Below, piece by piece: positions 33,546-45,584 of a stretch of DNA of 64,000 bases. Origin of the DNA: Theropithecus gelada (taxonomy: Eukaryota > Chordata > Mammalia > Primates > Cercopithecidae); contig NC_037668.1 in assembly GCF_003255815.1 (NCBI RefSeq), positions 87,155,783-87,219,782 of the forward strand. Reading direction: 5' to 3'. Below the pieces are notes generated by a model. That model had not been told where the DNA came from. It saw only the letters and a list, made by a program, of their open reading frames with translations, and ran no database searches. Within the stretch, counting starts at the first letter, position 1, and each line of letters opens with the position of its first letter. The position numbers were made by a program, and so were the translations under genes.

Positions 33546-34479
33546 GGGGAAAATGCAGCAGAATGTACTGAGGCCCTCTGCATAGAGTAGCATACTGCAT
33601 GATCAGAACTGCTGTTGGACCAGTCTGTTTGGAGAATCAGGGACTGTGGAGATGCTGACAGGTGAAGGTGTTGAGAGGTGAGGCTAAAGAGGAAGCTGGG
33701 AACCATCACAAAGAACCAGTGCCCTCCTCAAGGACCCGTGGCAAAACATGCAAGAAATGTTCCTAGAAATATTTTCTGTGAGGTTGGACTGTTGGGGATC
33801 CATCGTAAGGAAGAGTTTAAGTTGTGATCTTATTCTACTACTTGAGTTGTGAAGGAACTTTTGAGTTGTGGCCTTTGTCCATGCCTGGCAGGAAATCACA
33901 GTGGAACTCTGCAACAGTGATTGAACAAGTAAGGATGCACATGAACAAGTAAAGATGCACATACTCAAACAGACTCCAAAGAAATGCCAGTTGGAACAGT
34001 AAAGTACACGTGTCCTTTACGGGTTGGAGATGATTAAGTTTGGGTTGAAGGACATTTGGGAAGAAAGAAGAAGGGGCATCTGTGTGAGCTAGCTTGGAAC
34101 AGATGCCAGGTTATCCTCAGGTGTCCCAGAGCGCTCAACATTTGATGGAGCACTCTCCCCACTGCAGCCCCCCTCTCCATTGGTACTTGGCAGCCATTCA
34201 GTGTTGCTGCACTGACCTGGGAGTCCAAGCCAGGAAGTGAATGAATCCATTTTCCAATTAAAATGAAACTTCTCCAAAGGACCTGCTCACCCTGAGAGGA
34301 GAAATTTATCTTCCTGGCAGTCTGGCTTGCCTAGACTATGTCTCTGCTCCTGAAACGGACTGAGAAAAGCCATTAGCTTGAATGAAAAAAGAGAAACTGG
34401 GACAGTTTTTATTCACAACCTCATTCATTTATCCATTCATTCCTTACTTTTATTTCTGCAGACTTTCATTTGGCTTATA

Positions 34480-35290
34480 CGTGTCTGCTCATTCATTCAT
34501 TTATTCATTCATTAGCTAACATGAGTCATCATCTATAGATCAGACACAATGCTATGTCCTAGGAGTAGACATATTTAATAAAAAACATCGCTCTTGCCTT
34601 TGAGGAGCTTTCAGTGTAGTGAGAGAGACAGACAAATGAACAGATGATGGGAAATGCAGTGATAGGGATATTCACAGGGTACTATAAGGGCCTAGCATAA
34701 GAGCATCTAACTCAGCATAGGGAGGTCATGGGTGATTTCATGGAGTAGGAACACCAGAGATGAGTCCTAAATGTGTACACACACAGCCATATACACGCTA
34801 TTGCTTCTGTTTCTCTGAAGAACTCTAATACAGGGTGATGAGGTGGGCGCCTCTTCGTGAATTAATTGGGAGTTGAAATTAGAATCGTGATTGAATGTAA
34901 GGAATGAGAGAAGAGGCAGAAGATGACTCCTTTGGTAACTGAATCAACTGGCATTGGAAATCAAGGAGGGGGAACACACTTGGGGGAAGATAGCAGATTC
35001 TGTCTTGGACGTGTTGAGTTGGAGGAAGCAGTGGGATATCCAGGAGACATGTCTCAGAGGAGAGTTTGAATTGGAGTTTGAGATTTGGCATGTTATTCAG
35101 CGTGTAGTTGGTTAGAATCACAGGAGTGACTGATACTTCTCGGAGAGCATGGGAACAGTGAGAAGAACATTTGGATGAGGTAAGATTCCTGGGGAGCATC
35201 AACATTTAAAGAGCAGCTAAAGAAAAGGAGCCCATGAAGGAGACAGAAAAGCACTAATGAGAAGGGCATGAGAAGGTCCAGGAGAGTGAG
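34480..35290 (-). repeat. L2 copy, long and degraded
   Basis: The antisense L2 begins with attcattcatttattcattc and gatcagacacaatgctatgt. Internal parts such as gagacagacaaatgaacaga and ggatatccaggagacatgtc-like blocks continue to about 35290. Confidence 0.6.
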
Positions 35291-35569
35291 ATGTTGAGGA
35301 AGACTTCCTCATCTCTCCCCTGGTCCCAGTCTTTGACTTTCTTTCATGTCTGCTCCAAGACCTGTTCACCCTTTCCAAAGCCTTCTCTTCCTATTAGGGC
35401 TGTCTCCCTCTCTCCCATAGATAGTACCACCCACAAAGCATTGCTTGATCTAGGTCACTGTGGCATCTCTCTCATCTCCTCCAATAAGAAATGCACTTCT
35501 GCATTATATTATGTTTTAGAGAGGCAGATGACTGAACTCAAACGTTGGGCTGGGCATTAGCAATGCAAA

Positions 35570-35955
35570 TTTTGGTCTGACTTTCCATTTACCCTTTGTG
35601 TGGGACCTGGAGATAATCTTGGTCCCTTCCTGGGCTTTAGGTTCATAATCTGCAAGCATAGTTTTCTGACTCCTTGCCTTCCCTGCCTTGAAGAATTACA
35701 CAGGTCAGATGAGATCATGCATGTCCAAGTGCTTTGAAAACTGTGCAGCTCTGTAGCAGAAGAGTGAATCTTGTTGACTTATCAGGCACTTTATATTATT
35801 TCATTTAATTCTCACAGCATCCTTGGGGGAAGATGCGAGGAATGTAGCTTTGAGGAAACTGGGGCTTAAATAAATTAATTTGCCTAAAGCTACACAGCTG
35901 TTGAATGGTGAGGATGGTAATCAAAATCAGGTCTGCCAGACTCCAAAGTTCTTAG
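35570..35955. repeat. MIR (+) followed by MIR (-)
   Basis: 35570-35750 is sense (ttcctgggctttaggttcat, aatctgcaagcatag, acaggtcagatgagatcatg). 35780-35955 is antisense (atttcatttaattctcacag, gaggaaactggggcttaaat, gctacacagctgttgaatg). The head-to-head pair is two independent MIRs. Confidence 0.7.
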
Positions 35956-36649
35956 ACCCCATCTACTGCAGGCTTGTTTTCCTAATACGTACAGTGGTGT
36001 CACACTCCTGGGTAGAGTCAGCTTTGCTGAATACGATCAGTTTTCATTAAAATGATAACATATTTTATGGTTGGGAAGTCAACTCTAGTGTGGATTATAA
36101 GTTTTTCTTTTTGTACAAGAAGAGCAAAGCCCTCCAGGGGGAGGAAAGCGAGGGAAAGGGATGCATGTAAATCCAGTTTTTGAAAATGAAATAAATTATA
36201 CAATGGAATTATTTCATTTTACAAATAAATTCTATGATGTTACCATTAAACAAATCCTCATCTAATGGGGGTAATGTGTCTTGTCTATGCAGATTTTTGT
36301 TTCTTGGATCTTTCTTGGTAGTGACATAAATATTTATTCCACTTGACCTTTAGGCCTCTGCTTGCATCTCTCCCCGGAAGCCTTTTCTAGCCTCCCCAGG
36401 TCTCAGACCCTTTCCCACATCTGAGCCCTGTCTGTGATTACTCATTAGAAGCAGATATATGGCCACACACAAAATATTACAATAACATTATGAGGCTGAC
36501 TCATCAAACCTTGGTATCAGGCTTATTACGTTATTGTCATATCTCATCTTATTAATTATCTCTTCCTTTGTGTATATCTTTCTCTCGAAAAGACCTGGCT
36601 TTAGGTTTTCTTATATCTCCTGAAACTCTGCATTTTTTTTTTCATAAGT

Positions 36650-37080
36650 TAGACTTGGCTCTTGCCCTTCAGAAGTTTGTCATTTCGAGGTAGATTTAGG
36701 TATATGAATGAATAATTAGGATACAGCATGGGATGGAGAGATTCACAGAAAAGGTGACATCTGAGCTGGATTTGAATCAAGGGCAGAGGTTTGATAAGGG
36801 GAGAAGATGGGAAAGTCAATTCAGCTGGAAAGAGATACCAGCTGAAACAGAGGCCTGGAAATATGAAAGAGTGTAATGTTTTTGGGAAAGTAAAAGAGGT
36901 GAGAACTGAGTGGAAGGTGTTAGGAGATGAGCCCAGAAAGTCATCATCATAATGATCACAGCCAACTTGGAGCCAGGTTAAGTGTCCTGAGAGCCAGACT
37001 ACAGAGTTAAAATGGGATTCTAGGCCATGAGGAGATATCGAACCATCTTTAATAAAGGAATGGAATGGGAAGCTTTATGT
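36650..37080 (-). repeat. L2 relic
   Basis: The antisense L2 internal region reads ggctcttgcccttcagaagt, aaggtgacatctgagctgga, gaaacagaggcctggaaata and a gaatgggaagctttatg end. Confidence 0.6.
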
Positions 37081-38359
37081 TTTTAGAAAGATGCCTCTAG
37101 TAGTGCAGACCTCTCAGCTTATCTGCCTATCTAACTTGAAATATTTCTGGTGTTCTGTCTGTGTGCATGGGAGTTTGAAACACACAATTGTTTTATTCAT
37201 TCTGAGAAGTTTCTGGCTGGGGTTTATGACCTACTCCATGCTTCCAGCATCATATTTCTTTTAAGAATGACATTGAAGATTACGTCTCTTCCTGAAACAT
37301 CTTTTCTCTCTGGGCTATCGGCCTGTGCCCTAATTTGGAGTCTTGAACATAGAGTGAGGATAAGGTCTTGCTCTTTCTTGGGTAGTTGTGCTGGAAAACA
37401 ACAGCGTGAGTACTTGGAATGTGCAGGCAGTACTATTTATTGAGTGGGAAATTAGGGAGCTGTTCCCTCCCTTTTATTTACTGCTCACAGCAGATAACCC
37501 AGATAGAATCCCTTTGCAATTAAATAGTAGATTACTTGGATAATCCTTTGTAACTGGTCATGCCTATCTTCTCATGTTGCCCCTCGACCCTGGTGTCATT
37601 GCAGTAGCTGCCTCATTTCGCTCATGAGTTCCTTCAGTGTCTAGAAGCAGCAGAAACCTCACAGCTTCCCTGGAGTCGGGGGGAAAGGGTGAAAGCTACT
37701 TCTCTCTGTCCTGAGGCTGGCAGGGTGGCTGCAGCCTTGAATCTTGGACATACTGCCCTACTTCTGCCCTCTGCTTAGACTCACAGCTATGTGAGCTTTC
37801 AGTAGTAGCCTCCTCCCAAGAAATGCTGTGGTTTGATGAAGTAATAGATGACTTTTTCTTTTTCTTTTTTTTTTTTTTACAAAAGCTGTTCTCTTTGGTT
37901 GCTTTAAGCTGAGGGATTGCTTAACTCAAAGGATTGTTGTTGGAATGCAGAAGGCTTTTGTGCCAAGTCATATAACCCAAATCACTTTTCTTTTTTTCTT
38001 GAAAAGACTAGTTTTGTTAGTTGCTTGGTAACTGGAGGATAGGAAGACTTAACTCATTCAGCACAGAGAGCTCCCGGTTTGAACTCTATTAGGCCATCAC
38101 CTAATGAGACATATCTGAAGTTGGTGTGTGTCGAGGGCCTGTTCCTTGCACTCTCTAATCCGTGCAACATTACGCGTGGGAAGTGATAAGTACATAGAAG
38201 TTACGTGAGCTGTCCAGGATTGAAATTGTACAGAAATGTGCTTAAAAGGGCTTTTGTTTGTCTTTTCTTCTGTAAAGAGTGGCAGTAGCTTCCATTATGA
38301 CATTTCCAAAAGGCCCAAAATTACACCTCTTATTGGAGTGGGAGGTTCAGGGTGGTAAC

Positions 38360-38565
38360 TGTGGCATAGTAGAAGGAAAGAACATTTACTTTAGAGCTGG
38401 AAACCCTGTGACTTTGGGCTAAGCCGTTGTGGTCTGACCCCCAGTTCCTTAATGTGTGAGTATTGTGTATTACCTACATGCCTCCGCACCACTCTGAAGA
38501 TTAAATGAGAACAGTGTTGTAAACTGTGGAGGATTTAGAGGATGATCACTGTATCCTAATGCAGG
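38360..38565 (+). repeat. MIR copy
   Basis: The sense MIR reads tttactttagagctggaaac, cctgtgactttgggctaagc and ctgaagattaaatgagaaca. Confidence 0.65.
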
Positions 38566-38769
38566 CCCGGTGGTTACAAGTAGAGAATTAATTCAGTAAC
38601 ATTGAGGTCTTTGACTGGGATTGTATGGGCCAGAGAGGAGGGACAGAGAGATTTTTCTGCAGAACTGGACTAAAAATCCATCTGTGGGGGTAATGTGCTC
38701 TTGGCCAATATGGCATTTGATGACAAAGCACTTGTGAATCAGGTAGCCTAATATAAAAAACTGCATGGG

Positions 38770-39074
38770 GCTGGGCATGGTGGCTCACGCCTCTAATCCC
38801 AGCACTTTGGGAGGCTGAGGTGGGCGGATCACAATGTCAGGAGTTCGAGACCAGCCTGGCCAACATAGTGAAACCCTGTCTCTACTAAAAATACAAAAAA
38901 AAAAAAAAAAAAAAAAATAGCAGGGTGTGGTGGCACGCACCTGTGGTCCCAGCTACTTGAGAGGCTGAGGCAGGAGAATCTCTTGAACCCCGGGGGGCAG
39001 AGGTTGCAGTGAGCCAAGATCACACCACTACACTCCAGCCTGGTGATGGAGTGAGACTCTGTCTCAAAAACAAC
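38770..39074 (+). mobile_element. Alu with 14-bp duplication and expanded middle A-run
   Basis: This is a full-length sense Alu from gctgggcatggtggctcacg. It is flanked by aaaaactgcatggg at 38756-38769 and 39075-39088. The middle A-rich linker has grown to about 23 A (from 38896). Confidence 0.95.
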
Positions 39075-39660
39075 AAAAACTGCATGGGATCCTCACAGAT
39101 GCCTGCTGGCATCTCAAGGTAAGGGATCAGGCTTCTGGAGACATTTCCTCTCATCCAAATCCTTACTCCTCTTTGCTGGCCTGTCTCCAGACTTCCTTTT
39201 GTAGAGAAAGCAGGGAATACTGCTGTCTTCCCTTCCGAGACCATGTACATCCTTAAGAGTACCTCAGACTTCCCACAACATGTTATTTCTAGTTCCTCAT
39301 CCCATAAATATTTGTTGAATTACTGGACAAACTGCTCAGCTTCATCTTCCAATTCCTTTTATGCGATGAGTGCTTCAGAGCTTACAGAGGGCTTCCACAT
39401 GTGTTATCTCCTTAGAGTAGAGGTTGGGCTGGGATCTCTGGCTTTGATTGGTGACGGTTAGTGTGGTCTCAAAAAGAAAGAATGCCTGGACTCCTTGCTT
39501 CTCCTATTCCCAGTGTCTCTTTTTGGCAAAAGGCTTGAGTTCTTTGTGTCATTCTACTTGGGTTCTGTTGTCCCACAGTGGCTGTCTGTGTGGCTACAGG
39601 GTAAAGGCTGTCGTTATGTAATGTCTTTAGTGACCGCACACAAGATCTAAAAGAAGTAGC

Positions 39661-39683
39661 TTTTTTTTTTTTTTTTTTTTTTT
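39661..39683 (+). repeat. Homopolymer T, 23 nt
   Basis: A pure T run with no recognisable Alu or L1 body next to it. It may be the tail of a fully truncated insertion. Confidence 0.95.
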
Positions 39684-41030
39684 GCCTGAATTTAAGAAGA
39701 TTGTTGTGCTTTGGCTTGAAGCACTGGTTGTTGCTGCGGTGGTTTGGCGGTTCATATCTGGTCACTGGCCTTTGATTTCTGGAACCTTTAGAAAGAGGCT
39801 GCCTTTTCTCCTCTCCCTGACCACTGATTGCTGAAACCACAAGACATATGGAAATAGATTTCAGGGACTAGCCAAAAGGCATTCTGGTAGTTTGACTCAC
39901 ATGGTTTCAAAGGCTACCATTTTCTGATTGTGGCTTGTTACACCCTATACAGAGATACTACTAGTACTTAGCTGTGTTAGGAATATTTAGTATCTTTAAG
40001 TTTTGCTTTATTTAACATTAACATCTTAGAATGGGCGTTCAAAGAGAAGTTTAGGACAAGTCCCTTTCTAGATACAAGCTTTCACCTAGATGTTTAGGAA
40101 GTTAAAACAACAACAGTAACAGAGAATCAGCTTGATACTTTGCCTTTCACATCTGAACTCTTTTGATATTATTTTGATAGGGCCAGCACTTGGGATAGAA
40201 CCATTTATCTGCTGTAAATAGATAAATGTTGGTGTTTATATAGTAGTGTTAGGGAAGCACTATGAAGGAGGAACTCACAGAATTCTGATAAAGGCCAGTT
40301 GTACATAAAATAGATATAATAATGCCCAGGACTTTTGTGTTGCTCTAAGGAGATAACACATGTGGAAGCCCTTTATAAACTGAAGCACTGCTCACACAAG
40401 AGGAATTGGAAGGTGAAGCTCAGCAGTTTGTCTAGTAATTCAACCAATATTTATTGAGTGCTTACTGTGTGTTACCCTGTGGCAGGTACTGAAATATGCC
40501 TCTTTTGGAACTTCTGCATTGTTGCCCTTAGGTTCCCAGAGATACTCCTATGCTTATAATTCCTTTTACTTGTAACTTTTTGGAGAGGGATTAATAGAAA
40601 TCAGGACATGGAAAGTTGTCTGAATGGTAGGAAACCTTTCTTGCTAGTGCCTCTGTCTTCTTTACTATTCTGTATTTGAAATTCTACCTCTTCAGGTATT
40701 TGACAGAAAATGGCCACTTCATGCCTTTCAACTTTATCTCATCTCCAGTTCCATTCACAGGCAGAAGAGAAACGGTTCCATTTGGATCCTGATTCTAAGT
40801 TCTTGGGAGAAGAAATCTGGTTGGCACAACTAGGTCACATGTCTAAACCTGGTCCAACCAAGTGCTTGTAGTAAGGGGATGAGAGTTACGTAGTTTCCAC
40901 TTGGCAGCTGAGGGTCCTGTCAGTTGGGGTGGAGGAGAGGAGACAATCATCCAGTATCATGGTGAACATGACTGACAAGATCCTTGACCTCACAGAGCTT
41001 ATAGTCAGTCTGTCAGGAAAGAAAGACATT

Positions 41031-41407
41031 TGTATTAGTCCGATCTTACACTGCTAATAAAAACATACCTGAGACTGGGTAATTTAGAAAGGAAAGACAT
41101 TTAATTGACTCACAGTTCAGCATGGCTGGGGAGGCCTCAGGAAACTTACAATTATGGCGGAAGGAGAAGCAAACACATCCTTCTTCATTGGGTGGCAGGA
41201 GAGAGAAGTGCAGAGTGAAGGCAGGGGAAGCCCCTTATAAAAACCATCAGATCTTGTGAGAACTCAGTCGCTATCATGAGAACAGCATGGAGGTAACCAC
41301 CCGCATGATTCAATTACCTCTCACAGGGTCCCTCCTGTGACACATGGGGATTATGGGAACTACAATTCAAGATGAGAATTGAGTGAGGACACAGCCAAAC
41401 CATATCA
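41031..41407 (-). mobile_element. MaLR solo LTR (MST/THE1-like), minus strand
   Basis: On the minus strand this runs from tgatatggtttggctgtgtc to a gactaataca end. The 5-bp duplication acatt flanks it at 41026-41030 and 41408-41412. It is 377 bp with no internal region and is a non-autonomous ERVL-MaLR relic without coding sequence. It lies about 1.1 kb upstream of an FGGY exon. Confidence 0.93.
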
Positions 41408-41909
41408 ACATTACACAAATGATTGTAGGGGTGGTATGGGTTGTATGACAGCTAGACCTAAACTTGAGCAGGAGATCATGGAAACCCCTGCAAGGAATGG
41501 CGGTGGGTAGGGTTAACCAAATGAGGAAGGGGGATGATGTGGATCCTGGGAGGGCAGAGGGTGGTGGGTGAGCAATGAATGCTTTAGGCAGAAGTGGCAA
41601 AGGAAAGAAAATGCCCAGCAGTAAGAAAAAATCTGGCCCATTTTGCAGTACAGAGAACCAAATCTTTAAAATGTACAATGGCTTGCTTATGCGGCCATTC
41701 TCATTGACTTAGACTGGAAGTTCTTTGAGGGCAGGGACCATCTTTTTTTCTATTGCCTTTGGAACCAATTGGCATGTGGAGAATTTTATATGGCAGGGCA
41801 CATTTAGTTTCGTTAGGCAGTTTCTTCCAGCTTATATCTGCTCTGAAATCTTATATGTCCATTACCATTCACCGGAAAGATGGATTACATACCTTACAGA
41901 GTGTGCTTT

Positions 41910-42244
41910 TGATATGGGTAGCTGTATCCCCACCCAAATTTCATCTTGAATTGTAGCTCCCATAATTCCCTCGTGTTGTGGGAGGGACCTGGTGGGAGAT
42001 AATTGAATCACGTGAGCGGTTTCCCCCATGCTATTCTCATGGTAGTGAATACATCTCACGAGATCTGATGGTTTTATCAGGGGTTTTCCCTTTTGCTGAG
42101 CTCTCATTTCTCTCTCCAGTCTGCTGCCGTGATTGTGAGGCCTCCCCAGCCACGTGGAACTGTGAGTCCATTAAACCTCCTTTTCTTTATAAATTACCCA
42201 GTCTCAGTATGTCTTTATCAGCTGTGTGAAAATGGACTAATACA
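41910..42244 (+). mobile_element. MaLR solo LTR (MST/THE1-like), plus strand
   Basis: This starts tgatatgggtagctgtatcc, contains aattgtagctcccataattc and gattgtgaggcctccccagc, and ends ggactaataca. The 5-bp duplication gcttt flanks it at 41905-41909 and 42245-42249. It is 335 bp, has no internal region, and ends 257 bp before the FGGY exon at 42502. THE1-class LTRs carry promoter, polyadenylation and cryptic splice motifs, so some effect on the neighbouring exon is possible but not shown. Confidence 0.94.
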
Positions 42245-42501
42245 GCTTTCTATCCCTCCAGATTGGCAAAGAGGGTTTTAAGGGAAATTGTGGTCGTTTC
42301 TGGAAGGATCAAGAATTGTCAGTTTTTCTTTCCTGTATAAGTACTGCTTTTATATTATTCCTACCTCCACCAAGCTCCTGAACAGATGTTTCAATGGGCA
42401 TTGTTGGCTATGCTTTTGTTTTGAAAAATTTGAAATATTATTGAAAGAGGAGATGGTAGAAAAACCCCATAATTGATTCTAATATATATTTAATTTGGCA
42501 G

Positions 42502-42590
42502 AACTTGAGAGAGACTTGCTGGGATAAGGCGGGACATTTCTTTGATCTCCCAGACTTTTTATCATGGAAGGCAACAGGTGTCACAGCACG
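42502..42590 (+). CDS. FGGY: FGGY coding exon (phase 0 start, phase 2 end)
   Basis: This 89-nt exon encodes 29 residues plus two bases of the next codon: NLRETCWDKAGHFFDLPDFL, continuing SWKATGVTA and then CG, the first two bases of an Arg codon. The DLPDFLSWKATG stretch is a conserved part of the FGGY N-terminal domain that lines the substrate cleft. The acceptor is TTTAATTTGGCAG (ending 42501), with a weak pyrimidine tract. The donor is GTATGT at 42591. ACT (Thr) stands where I recall Ile in human FGGY (LREICWDK). The exon follows the previous one in frame after a 24.8-kb intron. No further FGGY exon (expected to begin near SLCSLVCKW) was seen before the end of the window. Confidence 0.94.
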
Positions 42591-42915
42591 GTATGTTAAT
42601 TACAAGTTGGATTGTGTTTGCATTCTTCCATTCTCGGATGTCTGTGTATATATTGCTTTCTTAACTCTCTTTGACTGGATATACTGTTGGTACATCTGCA
42701 TGTGATTTTGCATACTTGAAACATCTTGAATCTATCTTCCACCTCCACTGCACATGCCCAAACACTGTTGTTCCTATTAACCCTGGAATGTGAGTATCCA
42801 AGGTGAAGACCATTCATTAAAATTGCTCACGTTTGAAAGAGATGCAAAAAATCCAGAGTGAAATGTGGGTTTTTCCAAAGGCACTTTTTACATGATGAAT
42901 AAAAGGAAAAAATAA

Positions 42916-42998
42916 ACACACACACACACGCGTGCACACACACACACGTGCACACACACGCGCGCGCGTGCACGCGTGCACACACACACACACACATA
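42916..42998. repeat. 83-bp alternating purine-pyrimidine tract (CA/CG/TG)
   Basis: The tract mixes CA, CG and TG steps without one break in purine-pyrimidine alternation, including cgcgcgcgtgcacgcgtgca. This is the classical Z-DNA-prone composition. It abuts the Tigger-like element at 42999. Confidence 0.95.
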
Positions 42999-43810
42999 GA
43001 GTCATGCGTTTCTTAAGGACAGTGATACATTCCGGGAAATGTGTTGTTAGGCGATTTCATTATTGTTGCAAACATCATAGAATATGCTTTCACAAATCTA
43101 GATGGTGTATTGTACTGCACACCTAGGCTGTGTGGTATAGCCTATTGCTGCTTGGCTACAAACCTGTAGAGCATGTTACTGTACTGAATACTATAGGCCA
43201 TTGTGCACAATGGTACTTATTTGTGTATCTAAACATAGAAAAGATATAATAAAAACACAATGTAAAAGATAAAAAATAGCATACTTACATAGGGCGCTTA
43301 TAATGAATGAAACTTGCAGGACTAGAAGTTGCTCTGGGTGAGTCAGTGAGTGAGTGGTGATTGAATGCAGAGGCCTAGGATATTACTGTACACTTCTATA
43401 GACTTTATAAACACTGTATATGTAGGTTACACTAAATTTATTTTAAAAATTTGTTTAATAATTGTCCTTTGCTTACTGTAGCATTTTTTACTTTATAAAC
43501 TTTTAAACTTTCTTACTCTTGTAATAACACTTATCTTAAAACAAAAACACATTATACAGCTGTACACAAATACTTTCTTTATATTCTTATTCAATGAGCT
43601 TTTTTCTATTAACTTTCTTTTTCACTTTTTAAACTTTTTTGTTAAAAACTGAGATACAAACATACACATTATCCAAGGCTTACACAGGGTCAGGATCATC
43701 AAGATGTCACTAGGTGATAGGAATTTTTCAGCTCCATTAATATCTTTTGGGACCACTGTCATATATGCAGTCTGTTATTGACTGGAATGTCATTGTGTGA
43801 TGTATAACTC
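42999..43810. mobile_element. Tigger-type DNA transposon relic, about 0.8 kb
   Basis: The start gagtcatgcgtttcttaagg, with a gttaggcgatttcattattg block, and the end gcagtctgttattgactgga followed by gtgatgtataactc are the degraded terminal repeats of a Tigger-type family (cagtcatgcgtcgcttaacg type). Internal blocks such as gggtgagtcagtgagtgagt and ctttataaacactgtatatg fit the same element. TA sits at the left border (42997-42998). No coding capacity is seen. Confidence 0.75.
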
Positions 43811-43813
43811 GTC

Positions 43814-43840
43814 TGTGTGTGTGTGTGTGTGTGTGTGTGT
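43814..43840. repeat. TG microsatellite
   Basis: About 13 TG units lie directly right of the Tigger-type element, mirrored by the CA-rich tract on its left. Confidence 0.95.
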
Positions 43841-45169
43841 ATTTTGGCCTCTAATGTTAACTAGGAGATTCAAGGAAGCTGATTTAACTGGATGGATGTG
43901 TTATATACTTGTTTGCTTTTTATGTAAATGTACCTCAGTTATCCCATACTGTAGAAGTATATATGTTGAAGTCAACAACTATTTTTCAGTAAATTGTGAA
44001 TGTTAAAAATAGAGCATATGCTACACAACAGAGACTTGTATAAAATATTCATTGAGTGTAAAATTGTGGCTGCTGTAATTAACAGAGTGAGTGTATGTGT
44101 GGGGATATATAGACAGGTTGGATATGAAATCTCTAAGTATGACAAGCCTCTTGTCATGATGACCTCAGATTTAAGGAGATGTATAAGGTCAGGGCAGGTC
44201 TTCTCATCTGAAAAAGATTTAGAATCTGGGTTGAACAAACCAGTGAGGAAGGAAATTATTTCCTAGAGGATAGATAAACCTCTAATAATAGGGGAGGCAG
44301 GTATTGTATCTTAAAATCAGCTTATTCAGAGAGGGGCCAAATCCTACCCTCTTTCCTTCTTGTTTAAACTCAAGGGAAGCCGGAAATAGCAGTACCATTT
44401 CTCCTATCTCATTTTTTTTTTTTTGTAGTGAGTTGATAGGGTGTGATAATTCAGCAGCAGGGGCTTCTAGCAGGGAGATAGCAGAGAACGTTTCACAAGC
44501 ATGTCATTCTTAATGTCAGCAACCCCGAACCTCCTTGCGATTAAACAATCATTAGCCAAAGGTCTCGGGGCAGAGAGATGCATGTGCTTGTGAAAATGGC
44601 CTCTGCAAACCTCAGGTACATGCCATCTCTGGCAGGAGATCCCTGGATGAGTGGTGTGAGCTTTACCCTGGCAGGTGTAATTAGTCACCATTATAGTTAT
44701 CACCAGTGGGGAGGGCAGTGTGTAGGTGAAGATATCATCTTGGGCATTCCTCTTTTGGTGTGACATTAATTGTTCAAAGTTATTTCTGACAGAATCTTTC
44801 TCTAGGTTTTTTCCATCATTGTATATCCATGAAAGAAATGTTTTGATCATTTTGGCGTAATGGTCTTGTTTGTTAGTCAAGCAGTGCTAGTTGTCATGTA
44901 TATAGGCAATACCCCATTGGCCTGCAAACCCAGAGGACTCAAAGCTGGAACTAGAGATGGAGGAGAACCTGACTTTCCTTCTCTTTTTCTTTGATGTTGT
45001 ACTCAGCACTTTGACTGCCTCCCTGATTCTTTCTGATGGCTCTAGGTATTCTGTGTCCCATTTCCTGGTTTCCAGTGCCATATTCAGGGACCAAGGAGAG
45101 GGCTTTTTGAAGCTAGCTGTGGCTCAGATAGAGTTAAGTGTGGTGGCATGCATACACACAGTGGACTCA

Positions 45170-45490
45170 CAATATGACTTACCAGCTTTGATTTTACCAC
45201 ACTAGTTGTGTGACCTTGGGCAAATCTCTTCCCTTCTTTGAGTGTCACTCTTTTTGTCTATAGCATGTGGATTCTTATATCTATCTTGCAAACTTCTTGT
45301 GAGAATCCTGTTAAAGCAATTTTTCCAAATTAGTTGGATTATAGGAATTACTTGAATGATTTTTTTCAAAACGCATATCCCCAGATCTTCTAGTTTTCAA
45401 CCTAATGAATCAGAATCTCCATGGGAGATGTGAGAATTTGTTTGTTAACAAGTGCCCAGGTAGTATATGATCAGGTGCCTTTGGATAACA
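45170..45490. repeat. MIR (+) followed by MER-type relic
   Basis: 45170-45330 is a sense MIR (actagttgtgtgaccttggg, caaatctcttcccttctttg). 45340-45490 resembles a MER5/MER20-type hAT fragment (cctaatgaatcagaatctcc, aacaagtgcccaggtagtat). Confidence 0.6.
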
Positions 45491-45584
45491 CTGCCTAACA
45501 GAATATGCATGAAAGTAGGATGTGACTCTGAGTGAGAGATGGGAAGTGTTTTAAGGGCCTAATGAATTTTTTGAATTTAAAAGT

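Larger units (their letters stand above)
17700..42501 (+). other. FGGY: FGGY intron, 24.8 kb
   Basis: This is a complete intron of 24802 bp with a GTGAGT donor and a GGCAG acceptor. It is dense in old repeats (MIR, L2, hAT relics), with four Alu-derived insertions and two MaLR solo LTRs close to its 3' end. Stretches where I recognise nothing include about 18400-18940, 19290-19870, 21730-23550, 29280-30000, 31340-32080, 37090-38350 and 39690-40300. A MIR-like scrap may sit at 40300-40395 and an L2 tail at 40430-40505. Confidence 0.88.

Noticed and set aside
41031..42244. The two MaLR LTRs as ends of one provirus
   Set aside because: They face opposite directions and each has its own 5-bp target duplication, so they are separate solo LTRs.
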